Positions 18,318-28,827 of a DNA stretch of 64,000 nt are shown here, one piece after another. Below the pieces are notes generated by a model. The model was not told where the DNA came from and searched no databases. It worked only from the letters and a program-made list of their open reading frames with translations. Within the stretch, counting starts at the first letter, position 1; each line of letters opens with the position of its first letter. The stretch comes from Microbacterium wangchenii (GTDB lineage: Bacteria; Actinomycetota; Actinomycetes; Actinomycetales; Microbacteriaceae): assembly GCF_004564355.1 (NCBI RefSeq), contig NZ_CP038266.1:868001-932000 (forward strand), given 5' to 3'. A program made the translations under genes and the position numbers.

Positions 18318-18423
18318 GGCCCCATCGTCGCCGCAACGACGTCCGGTCCGCCGCATCCGGCGGCATCCTGGGGATGAGCGCGTCCCGGCGCACCTTGGGG
18401 AGGAGACATGATGCCGCGCGAGC

Positions 18424-18490
18424 GTCGGAGAATCGCACCAAGGTCGGGCGATGCACGCCGGATGCTCCGACCTCGGCGCGATTCTCCGAC
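18424..18490. repeat. Palindromic element, family B copy 2
   Basis: Perfect 13-bp arms GTCGGAGAATCGC (18424-18436) and GCGATTCTCCGAC (18478-18490). The interior shares AAGGTCGG and TGCTCCGACC with copy 1. It sits between the DUF559 gene and the end of the acetyltransferase gene, so the two copies bracket the DUF559 gene. Confidence 0.82.
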
Positions 18491-18531
18491 CGCGGTGGCG
18501 CGGACGGGGCGGAGGGAGGCCGGGCGGGGGG

Positions 18532-18984
18532 TTAGAGGCGGATCTCGGCGATGACCTCGCCGTACTCCGTTTCGCCCGTGGGGGTGAAGCCCACGGCGCG
18601 GAAGAACGCCTCCGGGCCGGCCTCGCCGGGCTCGTAGATGACGTCGACATGGTCCATACCGCGGTTGCGGGCCTCGGCGAGCAGGCTCTCCACCGCGAAG
18701 CGGCCGATGCCCCGGCCCTGGTCGTCGGCGTCGACGTTGATGCGCCACAGCACGGAGCGGAAGTGCTCCTGCGGGGCATCCGGGTCGAAGTTCGCGCTGA
18801 CGAAGCCCACGACCTCATCGCCGTCGAGGATGACGCGCTGCCACGAGGTCTGCGGATTCACCACGGTCGCGGCGATGCCGTAGCTCAGCGGTGCGAGGAA
18901 CTGTTCCTGCCCCGGCTTGAGCGACAGGGTGTTCACGGCGACGATCGTCGCGGCGGACAGTTCTTCGAGGCGGAGGGCGGCCAT
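18532..18984 (-). CDS. GNAT-family N-acetyltransferase
   Basis: 150 residues from ATG 18984 (a GTG two codons upstream is possible). The acetyl-CoA binding motif is VDADDQGRGIGRFAVESL, followed by YEPGEAGPEAFFRAVGFTPTG, the usual late GNAT helix. It transfers an acetyl group to an unidentified amine, as diamine or spermidine acetyltransferases of this size do. No clear ribosome site is seen, so the message may be nearly leaderless. It is transcribed away from the isocitrate dehydrogenase gene. Confidence 0.88.
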   Translation of the reverse strand: MAALRLEELSAATIVAVNTLSLKPGQEQFLAPLSYGIAATVVNPQTSWQRVILDGDEVVGFVSANFDPDAPQEHFRSVLWRINVDADDQGRGIGRFAVESLLAEARNRGMDHVDVIYEPGEAGPEAFFRAVGFTPTGETEYGEVIAEIRL

Positions 18985-19044
18985 AGGCACAGGCTAGCCG
19001 GGAAGCGCGCGCGGAGGAAAGCGCGTTACTCCGCGCGGCAGAAG

Positions 19045-19062
19045 TATCTCGACGTCAAGATA
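19045..19062. promoter_or_regulatory. 18-bp palindromic operator upstream of isocitrate dehydrogenase
   Basis: TATCTCGAC followed by GTCAAGATA is symmetric at all but one pair. It lies 61 bp before the icd start, just upstream of a possible -10 box (TAGGCT, 19079-19084), in the divergent region shared with the acetyltransferase gene. The binding protein is unknown. Confidence 0.6.
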
Positions 19063-19122
19063 TCTTGCCGTCGTGCGATAGGCTGAGCGCAACCCCGCGA
19101 CGCCCCATTGGAGAGACGACAC

Positions 19123-21342
<2,220 letters not shown>

Positions 21343-21353
21343 GCCGGTACGAC

Positions 21354-21385
21354 GAAGAGCGGATGCCCCGGGGCATCCGCTCTTC
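21354..21385. terminator. Bidirectional terminator hairpin
   Basis: A perfect 32-base palindrome, GAAGAGCGGATGCCCC followed directly by its complement. It can fold as a 14-bp stem with a four-base loop. It lies 11 bases after the icd stop, between convergent genes; there is no long T-run, as is common in actinobacteria. Confidence 0.85.
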
Positions 21386-21392
21386 GCGTTCG

Positions 21393-22361
21393 TCAGGAGA
21401 GGCGCTCGGCCAGCCACGCCACCTGGCGGGTGAGCTGGTACGCCTGACCGCCCTCGTGGTCGTTGTGCGGGAACACGTCGATCTCGCGGGGTCCGGTGTA
21501 GGCGTTGTACGCCGCGAAGACCGTCGAGGGCGGGCACGTCTGATCCAGCAGGGCCGTGGAGAAGAGTGCGGGCGCGTCGGCGCGCCGGGCGAAGTTCACC
21601 CCGTCGAGGTAGGACAGGGTGCGGAACACGGTCGCTTCCGCCCCCCGGTGCACCGCCAGGTACCGCACGACCTCGTGGTACGGGTCGCGATCGGTGAGCC
21701 CCACGGCCCGCTCGAAGTGGCACAGGAACGGGACATCCGGCATGACCCCCACGAGACCCGTGCACAGCCCTGCCGCGGCCAGCGCGATGCCGCCGCCCTG
21801 ACTGCCGCCGGTCACGGCGATGCGGTCGGGATCGGCACCGGGCAGGAGACGGGCGGCGTCGACCGCGCGCACCGCGTCGGTGAAGACGCGGCGGTAGTAG
21901 TGGTCGATGGGGTCGTCGATGCCCCGGGTGAGGTATCCGGGGGTGGCGGGGCCCGCGCCGTGCGGATCGGCCGTGTCCCCGCCGCTGCCCCAGCCTGACC
22001 CCTGGCCGCGCGTGTCCATGACGAGGTGGCCGTAGCCGGCGGCCGACCACGCGAGGCGGTCGACGGGCAGCCCGCGGCCGCCGCCGTAGCCGAGGAACTC
22101 CACGACCACCGGAAGCGGCTCGGCCCGGCCGGCGGGGCGCAGGTACCACGCCTTGACGGGGTCGCCCGCGAAGCCGGGGAACGTCACGTCCCATACGTCC
22201 GCCGTGCGCAGCATCGTGGCCGCGCGGACCACGATGACCTCGCCCCCGGCGGCCCGGGATTCGGCGAGCGTCCGGCCCCAGAAGGCGTCGAAGTCGTCGG
22301 GCTCGGCGACCTCCGGCCGGTACTGCTCCAGTTCGCTCAGCGGCAGGTCGAATCGCGGCAT
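21393..22361 (-). CDS. CE7-family acetyl esterase (acetylxylan esterase / cephalosporin-C deacetylase)
   Basis: 322 residues, cytoplasmic (no signal peptide). It shows the three CE7 signatures: RGQ at 118-120, GGSQGG with nucleophile Ser187, and HEGG with catalytic His302; Asp273 in LLDQTCPPS completes the triad. It removes acetyl groups from short xylo-oligosaccharides or similar small acetyl esters. It is convergent to icd and separated from it by the terminator hairpin. Confidence 0.9.
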   Translation of the reverse strand: MPRFDLPLSELEQYRPEVAEPDDFDAFWGRTLAESRAAGGEVIVVRAATMLRTADVWDVTFPGFAGDPVKAWYLRPAGRAEPLPVVVEFLGYGGGRGLPVDRLAWSAAGYGHLVMDTRGQGSGWGSGGDTADPHGAGPATPGYLTRGIDDPIDHYYRRVFTDAVRAVDAARLLPGADPDRIAVTGGSQGGGIALAAAGLCTGLVGVMPDVPFLCHFERAVGLTDRDPYHEVVRYLAVHRGAEATVFRTLSYLDGVNFARRADAPALFSTALLDQTCPPSTVFAAYNAYTGPREIDVFPHNDHEGGQAYQLTRQVAWLAERLS

Positions 22362-22389
22362 CCCGCCACGATAGCGCGCTGCAAGCGGG

Positions 22390-23838
22390 TCAGTAGTGAA
22401 CCGAGACCTGCGTGCCCTGAGGGGCCCAGTCGTAGATGAACTTCGCGGCGCTGACCGGGAGATTCACGCAGCCGTGGCTCATCACGTTGCCGAAGTTGTT
22501 GTGCCAGTACGCACCGTGGAAGGCCTGATCGCCGTTGAAGTACGACACCCACGGCACGTTCTCGGTGCAGTAGGGGGCGCCGGGGAAGCAACCCATGTCC
22601 TGCATCGGCGTCTTCCAGCCGATGCGGAAGCTGCCGGGAAGCGTGGGGGAGCCGGGCAGGCCCGACGACATCGACCACGACTGCACGACCTGGTCGTTCT
22701 CGAAGAGGGTCGTGCGCTGCGCGCTGAGGTTCACGTCGATGCGGCGGACGAGCGCCGTCGTGGCGAATTCGGTCTCGGTGACGGTGAGGGGGAAGACGGC
22801 CTGGCCCTCGTTGAGCATGCCGGCGAACTGCTCGGCGATCCCGTCGGTGCTTCCCAGGGCACGGCCGGTCACGCCGGCGGTCTGCTCGCGCAGGACCTCG
22901 CCGGCGGTGTCGGTGATGACGGTCGCGTTGACCGGCTCGCGGTTGACGGCGGCCGGCAGCGCGTCGACGACGGGCTGGATCGCGGCAGGGTCGGCGGCGA
23001 TGGCGAAGGCGCCGTCTTCGGCGGTGACGCTCAGCCACGACGCGGCGACCGCGCGGTCGACCGGGACCGTGCGTTCCTCGCCGACGTAGAAGCCGACGAC
23101 ATCGAGCATGTCGTTGAGGCTCGTCGCGATCGCGGTGGCCTCCTCCGTGGTGGCGGCCGCTTCCACGGGGGCGATGGCGGCCTCGAGCGAAGTCGTGGTG
23201 GCGCCGGAGTCGAATGCTCCCTGCAGACCCTCCTGGACGGCGGTCAGGTCGATGCCTTCGCCGGTCTGCGCCTCGGTCACGACGTAGCTCGCCGACGCCG
23301 GATCGAACGACACCGCAGCATCCACGGGGTCGACGTAGAGGTCGCCGGCGACGGCGCGCAGCGCCTCGGTCGCGCGGGACTCGTCCAGCGTCACGGGCAC
23401 GTCGATGCCGGCAGGGAACCACGTGGTCGGATTCCACAGGGGGTGCTCGGAGAAGGCGGCCTCCGCGGCGGCGGTGGCGTCCACAGTCGCCCCCAGGTCG
23501 GCGCCGGTGACCTGGAACTCCCCCGCGGGACCCTCCAGCACGAGGGTCGTCTCGGCCAGGCGTTCGGAGATGGCGTCGGCGGCGGCGCCGGCGGTGAAGC
23601 CGCCCACGTTCACGCCGGCCACGGTCGTGCCGGGGGCGATGAGGACGAGGGATGCGGCCACGAGCGCGACGGCGGTGGCACCGGCCGGGAGGCCGATCCA
23701 CAGGAGCGCACGCTTCTTGGGCGCAGCCGGTTCGGCCGGGGCCCACTGGTACTCGGAAGCGTCACCGTCGCCGGTCGAGGAGGCGGCGTCGTGCGCGCGC
23801 TCTTCGTCGGCGTCGGGTCTCGTGGCGAGATCCGTCAT
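22390..23838 (-). CDS. Membrane-anchored L,D-transpeptidase (YkuD family)
   Basis: 482 residues. A cytoplasmic acidic N-terminus (1-42) and one membrane helix (about 43-69) are followed by two PG_binding_4-like repeats (about 75-330) and a C-terminal YkuD domain. The active site is HGAYWHNNFGNVMSHGCVNL, with catalytic Cys457. It makes 3-3 peptide cross-links in the wall outside the membrane. The next gene on this strand upstream is a lipoprotein, 72 bases away. Confidence 0.93.
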   Translation of the reverse strand: MTDLATRPDADEERAHDAASSTGDGDASEYQWAPAEPAAPKKRALLWIGLPAGATAVALVAASLVLIAPGTTVAGVNVGGFTAGAAADAISERLAETTLVLEGPAGEFQVTGADLGATVDATAAAEAAFSEHPLWNPTTWFPAGIDVPVTLDESRATEALRAVAGDLYVDPVDAAVSFDPASASYVVTEAQTGEGIDLTAVQEGLQGAFDSGATTTSLEAAIAPVEAAATTEEATAIATSLNDMLDVVGFYVGEERTVPVDRAVAASWLSVTAEDGAFAIAADPAAIQPVVDALPAAVNREPVNATVITDTAGEVLREQTAGVTGRALGSTDGIAEQFAGMLNEGQAVFPLTVTETEFATTALVRRIDVNLSAQRTTLFENDQVVQSWSMSSGLPGSPTLPGSFRIGWKTPMQDMGCFPGAPYCTENVPWVSYFNGDQAFHGAYWHNNFGNVMSHGCVNLPVSAAKFIYDWAPQGTQVSVHY

Positions 23839-23910
23839 GTCGTGGCACCCCTTCTCGTCATTCCATGGTAAGGGAGCGGCCCGTTCGGGGACGCAACATT
23901 CCGGTCACGG

Positions 23911-24381
23911 TCATCCCGTTTCGCACAGTTCCTGGTATGCGGCGGCCGACTCCTGGAACCGAGCGCTCAGCGCGGAGATATCGCCCGCGCGGGAGACGTC
24001 GCCCTCCGCCATGGCGGCCATCGCCTCCGCCGCCTGCGCGAACATGTCCCGCAGGGGCGGGAGGAGTGCTGCGACGTCGTCGTTCGTGACCTGTGCGGAG
24101 ATCGTCCCGAGCTCGGCGGAGGCGGACTCCAGTGCGGTGACGACGGATGCCGGGTCGGACGGGTCGGCGGAGGCGAACGTGGCGGTGGCGCCGTCGATGG
24201 ACTCCTGGACGATGGCGCACGCGTCGGACGTCGACTGACCTTCGTTGCCGGCGGCGTCGGCGGCGGGCGTGGATGCCGCGGGGGAGTCGTCGGCGGCCGG
24301 CGCCGTGCATCCGGCGAGCGCCGCGGTCAGGGCGATCGCCACCGCGAGGGGGAGCGCGCGGAGGGCAGGGCGACGGCGCAT
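23911..24381 (-). CDS. Small secreted lipoprotein of unknown function
   Basis: 156 residues. The signal peptide ends in LAGC, so Cys25 should carry the lipid. A disordered Ala/Asp/Ser linker (26-52) is followed by a helical domain of about 100 residues with two Cys (CAIVQ and ELCETG) that could form a disulfide. No enzymatic motif is visible. It precedes the L,D-transpeptidase on the same strand. Confidence 0.8.
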   Translation of the reverse strand: MRRRPALRALPLAVAIALTAALAGCTAPAADDSPAASTPAADAAGNEGQSTSDACAIVQESIDGATATFASADPSDPASVVTALESASAELGTISAQVTNDDVAALLPPLRDMFAQAAEAMAAMAEGDVSRAGDISALSARFQESAAAYQELCETG

Positions 24382-24489
24382 GGGGTCTCCTCGGTCCAGG
24401 AGTGCACCACCCTAGGCGTGACGGCGGGCGGGCGGCCGGCGTTGGTGATAACGACTGGGTAAATCCGCGCTCGCGCGTGACGAAAGTCC

Positions 24490-24526
24490 TTGCGCCAGGG
24501 TTAGTTCGTAAGGTCTACTAACAAAC
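24490..24526 (+). promoter_or_regulatory. Probable leaderless promoter with ROK operator
   Basis: GTTAGT (24500-24505) and ACTAAC (24517-24522) form a perfect inverted repeat with an 11-bp spacer, AT-rich against the GC-rich surroundings. It overlaps a possible promoter (-35 TTGCGC at 24490, -10 TCTACT at 24514). Transcription would then begin at or next to ATG 24527, giving a leaderless message. Self-repression by the ROK protein is the simple reading. Confidence 0.6.
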
Positions 24527-25678
24527 ATGACCATCCCGGGTGCCGCCGTCCGTCCGTTCGGAGCGGGGCGCGCCCTGCGTCCCCGGGCGAAGGTGCTGCC
24601 CGAGCAGGCCCGCGCGCACAACCGGTCGCTCGTGCTGCAGACGCTCTTCTCCGATGGGGCGATGTCCCGCGCCGACCTGGCGCGGGAGACCGGGCTCACG
24701 CGCGTGACGATCTCCGACCTCGTGGCCGCGCTGATGGCCGAGGGCTACGTCACCGAGATCGGCATGCGCGAAAGCGCCCGTCCCGGCAAACCGGGCATGC
24801 TCGTCGACGTGGACCGCGCCGGCCACCGCATCGTCGGCATCGACCTCTCCGGCAGCACCGCGATCCTCGGCGCCGTCCTCACCCTCGGCGGGGAGATCGT
24901 CGCGCGGCGCGAGGTGCCCGTCCCCGGTGCGGACGCGGATGTCGTGGAGGTCGTCACCGGCCTTGCGCGGGAACTGATCGCCGACTCCCACGCGCCCGTC
25001 CTCGGGGTGGGGGTGGGCTCGCCCGGCGTCGTCGACGACGCCGGCGTCGTGCTGACCGCTCCCAATTTCGGCTGGGAGCGGATGGACCTGCAGCAGCGCC
25101 TGACGGGCGCGCTGGGTCTTCCCGTTCTGGTGGCCAACGACGCCAATGCCGCGGTGCTGGCCGAATACACCTTCGGCGGCGCGCACGACGACGTGCTGCT
25201 GGTGAAGGTGGGGCGCGGCGTGGGCTCGGGCCTCCTCGCCGGCGGCAGGCCCCTGCGCGGCGGACGCTTCGCCGCGGGGGAGATCGGCCACGTCACGGTC
25301 GGCACCGACGGCGGGCCCCGCTGCGTGTGCGGGAAGCTCGGATGCCTCGAGGCGTGGCTGTCGGTGCCCGCCCTGTCGGCGCGGCTGGAGTCGGCGCAGG
25401 GCTCCGCGCGCGAGGGCGTCCTGCGTGACGCCGGCGAGCGCCTGGGCATCGCACTCGCGCCGGTCGTGGGAGCACTCGACCTGTCGGAGATCGTGCTCTC
25501 GGGGCCGGTCGAGCTCCTCGCCGGTCCCCTCGCCGAATCGGCCGCATCGACCCTCCGCGGGCGCACGCTCGCGCAGTTCCACGACGGTGTGCGGGTGCGG
25601 ATGACCGCGCACGGCGACGACATCGTCCTGCGCGGGGCAGCCGTCATGGTCCTCTCCGCGCGCCTCGGCGTCTCCTGA
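24527..25678 (+). CDS. ROK-family transcriptional regulator (NagC-like)
   Basis: 383 residues. An N-terminal winged helix (about 30-75, SRADLARETGLTRVTISDLV) is followed by a ROK sugar-binding domain with the zinc motif CVCGKLGCLEAW (about 266-277). It heads an amino-sugar operon, so GlcNAc or GlcNAc-6-phosphate is the likely inducer. It ends 50 bases before the binding-protein gene with no separate promoter visible. Confidence 0.92.
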   Translation: MTIPGAAVRPFGAGRALRPRAKVLPEQARAHNRSLVLQTLFSDGAMSRADLARETGLTRVTISDLVAALMAEGYVTEIGMRESARPGKPGMLVDVDRAGHRIVGIDLSGSTAILGAVLTLGGEIVARREVPVPGADADVVEVVTGLARELIADSHAPVLGVGVGSPGVVDDAGVVLTAPNFGWERMDLQQRLTGALGLPVLVANDANAAVLAEYTFGGAHDDVLLVKVGRGVGSGLLAGGRPLRGGRFAAGEIGHVTVGTDGGPRCVCGKLGCLEAWLSVPALSARLESAQGSAREGVLRDAGERLGIALAPVVGALDLSEIVLSGPVELLAGPLAESAASTLRGRTLAQFHDGVRVRMTAHGDDIVLRGAAVMVLSARLGVS

Positions 25679-25728
25679 ACTCACCCGACCACTCCCACCG
25701 TGCACCATCAACGACGAAGGAAGGCATC

Positions 25729-26964
25729 ATGAACAGAAAGCTCGCGTCCCTCGCTCTCGCCGGCGCGTCGGCGCTCGCGCTCGCCGGCTGCGCCGGCGGA
25801 GGAGGAGGCGGCGGCGGCGACGGCGCCGAGATCCGCGTGTGGCTCGTCGGAACCGACACCCCGCAGGCGGCCAGGGACCATCTCGTGGAGACCTTCGAAG
25901 AGGAGAACCCAGGCAGCACCCTCGTCATCGAGGAGCAGACGTGGGACGGCCTCGTGGACAAGCTGACGACGAGTCTGTCCAGCTCCGACAGCCCCGACAT
26001 CGTGGAGTTCGGCAACACGCAGGCGCCTGCCTTCACGTCGGTGGGTGCGCTGCTGGACATCTCCGACATCTACGAAGACCTCGGCGGGGACGACCTGCTG
26101 CCCGGCTTCGTCGAGGCCGGGTCGTTCGACGGGGCGTTCTACGCTGCGCCGCTGTACTCGGGGGCGCGCGTCGTCTTCGCCGACCCGGCGTTCGTGTCCG
26201 AGCCGCCCGCGACACTGGACGAGTACGTCGCCCAAGGGATGGAGCTCGCCGCGGCCAACCCGGGCATGTCGGGCGTGTACTTCGCCGGACAGGACTGGTA
26301 CAACGCACTGCCGTTCATCTGGGAGCACGGCGGCGAGATCGCCGTGCCGGACGGCGAGGAGTGGGATGCGCAGTTCTCCTCACCGGAATCCCTCGCCGGG
26401 CTCACGCAGGTGCAGCAGCTCATGACCACCGCCTCGACGGCGCCGAAGGACGGCGACAACGCCGAACCGTGGACCCCGTACTGCGAGGGGGCGGCGATCC
26501 AGTTCTCCGCGCCCAACTGGGCACTCGGCCTGGCCAGCGAGTGCGAGACCGACGACCCGCCCGCCGCTCCGCTCGTGTACGCCCTGCCCGGCGCGGACGG
26601 CGACGTCGCGCAGGCGTTCGCCGGCGGATCCAACATCGGCATCTCGGCCAACTCGGCCAACCCCGACCTGGCCAAGAGCGCCCTGCAGATCATCCTGAGC
26701 GACGAGTTCCAGACTATCTACGGCGAGAACGGCCTCATCCCGGCCAAGCAGTCCCTCGCCGCGACGCTGGGCGACAGCCCGGAGGCCCAGGCCTTCACGG
26801 CCGCCGCCGCCAATGCCAAGCTCACCCCCGCGTCGCCGAACTGGGCCGAGGTGGAAGCCTCCCGCGTGCTGGAGGACTTCTTCGTCCAGGTCGCCCAGGG
26901 CGGAGACCTCCCCGCGCTGGCGGAAGCGGTCGACACCAAGATCGAAGACATCCTCAACGGCTGA
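25729..26964 (+). CDS. Substrate-binding lipoprotein of an amino-sugar (chitobiose-type) importer
   Basis: 411 residues. Lipobox LAGC places the anchor at Cys21; a run of eight glycines follows, like that of the other sugar-binding lipoprotein at 4968. It is a family-1 solute-binding protein (IRVWLVGTDTPQAARDHLV; SPDIVEFGNTQAP; FAGGSNIGIS). Similar proteins bind N,N'-diacetylchitobiose or GlcNAc in actinobacteria. With nagB, nagA and a GH20 enzyme in the locus, chitobiose is the best guess. GAAGGAAGG precedes the ATG. Confidence 0.9.
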   Translation: MNRKLASLALAGASALALAGCAGGGGGGGGDGAEIRVWLVGTDTPQAARDHLVETFEEENPGSTLVIEEQTWDGLVDKLTTSLSSSDSPDIVEFGNTQAPAFTSVGALLDISDIYEDLGGDDLLPGFVEAGSFDGAFYAAPLYSGARVVFADPAFVSEPPATLDEYVAQGMELAAANPGMSGVYFAGQDWYNALPFIWEHGGEIAVPDGEEWDAQFSSPESLAGLTQVQQLMTTASTAPKDGDNAEPWTPYCEGAAIQFSAPNWALGLASECETDDPPAAPLVYALPGADGDVAQAFAGGSNIGISANSANPDLAKSALQIILSDEFQTIYGENGLIPAKQSLAATLGDSPEAQAFTAAAANAKLTPASPNWAEVEASRVLEDFFVQVAQGGDLPALAEAVDTKIEDILNG

Positions 26965-26989
26965 CCCCGCACCCGACATCGGACTCGCC

Positions 26990-27979
26990 ATGCCACGTGT
27001 GCACACCGCCCCCGCCCCCGCCGTCAGCGGCGTGGACGGGGAGCGGCTGGTCGCCCCCACGCCCCGCGCCTCTCCCGCCCGGCGGCGCGGGAGGCGCGGG
27101 GGATGGACCCCGTACGCGCTGCTGACGCCGGCGCTCATCGTCCTGGCGGCGCTGTCGGCGTGGCCGCTCCTGCAACTGGTGATCATGTCGTTCCAGGAGT
27201 TCGGGCGCGCGCAGGTCTTCGGCGCGCCGGCAGAGTTCATCGGTGCCGGCAACTACGTCGCGGTGCTGACGGATCCGGAGTTCTGGCGCGTGCTGTCGCG
27301 CTCGCTGGCGTTCGCGGCGGTGTGCGTCGTGCTGACGATGGTCCTGGGCGTGCTCGTCGCACTGCTCATGCGGCGCCTCGGGACGGCGCTGCGCACGCTC
27401 GTGTCCGTCGGCCTCCTGCTGGCCTGGGCGATGCCGCCGCTGTCGGCCACGATCGTGTGGGGCTGGATCTTCGACACGCAGTACGGCGTGCTCAATCACA
27501 TCCTCAGCCGCTGGTTGGGCCTGCCGTTCGAGGGGCACTCGTGGCTGCTCGCGCCGGAGAGCTTCTTCCTCGTCGCGACGGTCATCATCGTGTGGGGCGC
27601 GGTGCCCTTCGTCGCGTTCACCGTCTACGCCGGCCTCACGCAGGTGCCCGACGAGGTGATGGAGGCGGCGCAGCTGGATGGTGCGGGATCGACGCAGCGG
27701 TTCCTGCTCGTGGTGATGCCGTATCTGCGGCCGCTCCTGACGATCGTGACGATCCTGCAGGTGATCTGGGATCTGCGCGTGTTCACGCAGATCTATTCGC
27801 TGCAGTCCATCGGCGGCATCGCCGATCAGACCAACACGCTCGGGGTGTACATCTACCGCGTGTCCCTGGGGTCGGGGGACTTCGGCGTCGGCGGGGCCAT
27901 CTCGGTGCTCGTCGTGCTGCTGCTGGTGGCCCTGTCGGCGTTCTACGTGCGCCGCACCGTGAAGGAGGAGACGCTGTGA
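26990..27979 (+). CDS. Amino-sugar ABC transporter permease (MalF type)
   Basis: 329 residues from ATG 26990; a longer frame from 26813 would overlap the binding-protein gene. A Pro/Arg-rich tail precedes about six membrane helices (first near 42-64). The EAA loop is EVMEAAQLDGAGSTQRFL. It overlaps the next permease by four bases. Confidence 0.9.
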   Translation: MPRVHTAPAPAVSGVDGERLVAPTPRASPARRRGRRGGWTPYALLTPALIVLAALSAWPLLQLVIMSFQEFGRAQVFGAPAEFIGAGNYVAVLTDPEFWRVLSRSLAFAAVCVVLTMVLGVLVALLMRRLGTALRTLVSVGLLLAWAMPPLSATIVWGWIFDTQYGVLNHILSRWLGLPFEGHSWLLAPESFFLVATVIIVWGAVPFVAFTVYAGLTQVPDEVMEAAQLDGAGSTQRFLLVVMPYLRPLLTIVTILQVIWDLRVFTQIYSLQSIGGIADQTNTLGVYIYRVSLGSGDFGVGGAISVLVVLLLVALSAFYVRRTVKEETL

Positions 27980-28827
27980 CCCCCCGCCTCCGCCGGCGCG
28001 CGGGCTCGATCGCGGCCGGGATCGCGGCGATCGCGGTGTTCGTGGCCTCGGCGTTCCCGGTGTACTGGATGGTCAACACCTCACTGCAGCCCAATGGGCA
28101 GGTGCGCGGCAGCGAGCTGCGGTTCTGGCCGGAGAACGCGACGCTGGAGAACTACCTCGGCGTCATCTTCCGTGCCGACCGCGCGCCGTTCCTGCCGGCG
28201 CTGGGCAACTCGCTCGCCGTCACCCTCCTCACGGTGCTCGTGGCGCTCGTGGTCGCCTTCCTGGCAGCCCTCGCCGTCTCGCGGTTCCGCTTCCGATCCC
28301 GCGCGGCCTTCCTCGTGGCGATCCTCATCGTGCAGATGATCCCGGCCGAGGCGATGATCATCTCGATCTTCCGGCTGGTGGACGGATGGCACCTGCTCAA
28401 CTCCGTCATCGGCCTGACCGCGGTGTACGTGGCCACGGTGCTCCCCTTCACGATCTGGACGCTGCGCGGATTCGTGCAGGGGATCCCGGTGGAGCTGGAG
28501 GAGGCGGGCATGGTCGACGGCCTCAGCCGCGCGCAGGCGTTCTGGCGCGTGACCTTCCCGCTCCTGGCGCCGGGGCTCGTCGCGACGGGCGTGTTCGGCT
28601 TCATCCAGGCCTGGAACGAGTTCGTCTTCGCCCTCGTGCTCAATCCCCGTCCCGACGCGATGACGCTGCCGGTGTGGCTGCGCACCTTCCTCGACCCCAA
28701 CGGCGGCATCAACTGGGCCGAGCTCATGGCCGGGTCCACGCTCGTCGCGGTGCCGGTGGTGGTGTTCTTCCTTCTCGTGCAGCACCGCATGACCAGCGGC
28801 CTGGTCTCCGGGGCGGTCAAGGGCTGA
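27976..28827 (+). CDS. Amino-sugar ABC transporter permease (MalG type)
   Basis: 283 residues from GTG 27976 in a GTGA overlap with the first permease. It has six membrane helices, the EAA loop ELEEAGMVDGLSRAQAFW, and the MalG-type end GLVSGAVKG. No ATPase gene is in the operon, so a shared MsiK-type ATPase is expected elsewhere. Confidence 0.9.
   Translation: MTPRLRRRAGSIAAGIAAIAVFVASAFPVYWMVNTSLQPNGQVRGSELRFWPENATLENYLGVIFRADRAPFLPALGNSLAVTLLTVLVALVVAFLAALAVSRFRFRSRAAFLVAILIVQMIPAEAMIISIFRLVDGWHLLNSVIGLTAVYVATVLPFTIWTLRGFVQGIPVELEEAGMVDGLSRAQAFWRVTFPLLAPGLVATGVFGFIQAWNEFVFALVLNPRPDAMTLPVWLRTFLDPNGGINWAELMAGSTLVAVPVVVFFLLVQHRMTSGLVSGAVKG

Noticed and set aside
18318..18818. A longer DUF559 protein extending upstream in the same frame
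   Set aside because: The extension crosses a palindrome and the acetyltransferase gene in another frame; the ATG at 18317 begins the recognisable N-terminal domain.
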